Assembly: GCA_021604265.1 (NCBI GenBank)
Contig: BQIY01000102.1
Location: 1-7,294, forward strand
From: Nitrospirales bacterium
GTDB taxonomy: Bacteria > Nitrospirota > Nitrospiria > Nitrospirales > UBA8639
DNA: 7,294 bases
Direction of reading: 5' to 3'
Each line of letters opens with the position of its first letter. The stretch's first letter is position 1. The notes below the pieces were generated by a model. It saw only the letters and a list, made by a program, of their open reading frames with translations. It was not told the DNA's origin and ran no database searches. Shown one piece after another: positions 6,500 to 7,294 of the stretch. The position numbers and the translations under genes are program-made.

Positions 6500-6636
6500 T
6501 ACACAATCAACTGCCATGTTTCCATGGGTCACTCGATGAAGAGCAAGAACAGTGTATTTTCTGTACTGAAGCATCAAACAACAGATTTCTTATAACAAGA
6601 CTTGTAGAGAAGAAAGCGGCAGGAAGGAGCCCAACG
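6500..6636 (+). promoter_or_regulatory. Leader region between trmD and rplS
   Basis: This 137-base gap is the longest within the cluster. It contains a small stem CCATG/CATGG (6514-6518 with 6523-6527) and a -10-like TATAAC at 6591-6596 without a convincing -35. A 23-codon open frame (6524-6595) lacks a ribosome binding site. The gap could hold an internal promoter or an autoregulatory leader for bL19, but nothing matches a leader structure that I recognise. Confidence 0.3.
6621..6629 (+). promoter_or_regulatory. Strong ribosome binding site of rplS
   Basis: AGGAAGGAG ends 7 bases before the ATG at 6637. It contains a near-perfect Shine-Dalgarno core at ideal spacing, the strongest in the window, as suits an abundant ribosomal protein. 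Confidence 0.85.
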
Positions 6637-7104
6637 ATGAACCGGTTAGAGCGATTAGAACAATCATTTGCACAAGACACCGTACCATTTTTTGAGATTG
6701 GTGACACCGTTCGCGTCAAGGTGAAAGTCATCGAATCAAAATCATCCGGAAAAAAAACTGAAGAAGAAAAAGAACGGATTCAGGTATTTGAAGGGGTCGT
6801 CATTGCCAGAAAAGGCAAGAGCGTCAGTGAACGATTTACCGTCCGTAAAATTTCATTTGGCGTTGGAGTCGAACGCATTTTCCCGATTCATTCGCCCAGC
6901 ATTGCCGGAATCGAGGTCGTTCGGAAAGGGAAAGTCCGACGGGCCAAGCTCTATTATCTGCGAACAAAGAAAGGGAAAGCCGCGAAGGTGGCTGAACGAG
7001 AATTTACAAGAACAAGCAAGGCCAGCAAGACTCCTGTCACAGCTCCGTCTTCAGAACCGGTTACTGAAACAGCCGATACTTCTGATTCAGCTCAAGAAGC
7101 ATGA
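6637..7104 (+). CDS. rplS: 50S ribosomal protein bL19 with C-terminal extension
   Basis: bL19 is a large-subunit protein located at the interface between the 30S and 50S subunits. Conserved stretches are [13 protein letters not shown] (19-31), [15 protein letters not shown] (46-60), [21 protein letters not shown] (67-87) and [17 protein letters not shown] (101-117). The product is 155 aa, longer than the usual 110-120. Two additions explain this: a charged insertion of about 11 residues around 34-45 ([12 protein letters not shown]), and a tail of about 33 residues from about 122 that is rich in Ser, Thr, Pro, Ala and Glu and turns acidic at the end. The frame is intact and the tail has no sign of frameshift. 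The ATG has an excellent ribosome binding site. It lies in the usual place after trmD and before rnhB. Confidence 0.97.
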   Translation: MNRLERLEQSFAQDTVPFFEIGDTVRVKVKVIESKSSGKKTEEEKERIQVFEGVVIARKGKSVSERFTVRKISFGVGVERIFPIHSPSIAGIEVVRKGKVRRAKLYYLRTKKGKAAKVAEREFTRTSKASKTPVTAPSSEPVTETADTSDSAQEA

Positions 7105-7129
7105 CCAGTGACTGCGACCATCGTATGAA

Positions 7130-7144
7130 GATTGTTCAACAATC
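7130..7144. repeat. Inverted repeat between rplS and rnhB
   Basis: GATTGTT (7130-7136) and AACAATC (7138-7144) are perfect 7-base complements around a single C. As RNA this folds to about 5 bp with a TTCAA loop. No T-run follows, so a terminator is unlikely. Its role is unknown. Confidence 0.35.
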
Positions 7145-7163
7145 ACCACAATCATGAGGGCTC

Positions 7164-7294
7164 ATGGAGCCCGACCATTTCTTTGAAGACACGGCACATT
7201 CGTGTGGGTATCAACGTATTGCCGGTCTTGATGAAGCAGGGCGAGGCCCCTTGGCTGGGCCTGTAGTCGCTTCAGCGGTTATTCTTCCTCGGCG
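7164..7294 (+). CDS. rnhB: Ribonuclease HII, 3' end outside window
   Basis: RNase HII cleaves the RNA strand of RNA-DNA hybrids and single ribonucleotides embedded in DNA. The 43 visible residues include the hallmark [20 protein letters not shown] (19-38). Asp23 and Glu24 are the first two metal-binding catalytic residues of the family. The gene is cut by the right edge. The ATG at 7164 is the first possible start, since an in-frame TGA lies at 7155. The nearby GAGGG (7156-7160) is only 3 bases upstream, tighter than usual. It follows rplS by 59 bases, the gene order common in many bacteria. Confidence 0.95.
   Translation, partial: MEPDHFFEDTAHSCGYQRIAGLDEAGRGPLAGPVVASAVILPR

Noticed and set aside
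6524..6595. 23-codon open frame as an rplS leader peptide
   Set aside because: It has no ribosome binding site, no run of regulatory codons, and no adjacent terminator or alternative hairpin.

Overview
The window looks like a chromosomal segment of a free-living Gram-negative-type bacterium with base composition near 50% G+C. I see no phage, insertion sequence, CRISPR array, rRNA or tRNA. The combination of a GAF-type sensor kinase, an NtrC-family regulator with a Fis helix of the HRSYL type, and the ribosomal/SRP gene order suggests Nitrospirota, perhaps a marine Nitrospira-like organism. That assignment is an inference from general resemblance and was not tested by any search.

Left part (1-2924): the 3' portion of a GAF-sensor histidine kinase gene (+), open to the left edge, is followed by a short gap and then by an oppositely oriented gene for a sigma-54-dependent response regulator (-). 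The two genes converge tail to tail and could form a two-component pair, but that is not proven. The regulator is intact in its catalytic and DNA-binding motifs but carries an unusual insertion in its receiver domain.

Middle (2925-3368): a divergent intergenic region of about 440 bp. It holds a good housekeeping promoter for ffh (TTGACT, 17 bp, TACACT), two similar GACTC...GAGTC dyads at that promoter, and a perfect TATAAT facing the regulator gene. No RNA gene, including the SRP 4.5S RNA, was recognised here.

Right part (3369-7294): a co-directional translation and protein-export cluster, ffh - rpsP - rimM - trmD - rplS - rnhB (cut by the right edge). Ffh is the SRP GTPase. bS16 and bL19 are ribosomal proteins. 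RimM matures the 30S subunit, and TrmD makes m1G37 in tRNA. RNase HII removes ribonucleotides from DNA. This is a widely conserved bacterial gene order, here without the small KH-domain gene (khpA) often found between rpsP and rimM. rimM and trmD overlap by 11 bases, so they are probably translationally coupled. rplS has a 137-base leader and a very strong ribosome binding site.

Nothing here amounts to a new biological system. The points most worth a second look are the substituted G3 and G4 nucleotide motifs of Ffh, the paired dyads at the ffh promoter, the receiver insertion of the regulator, and the acidic low-complexity tail of bL19.
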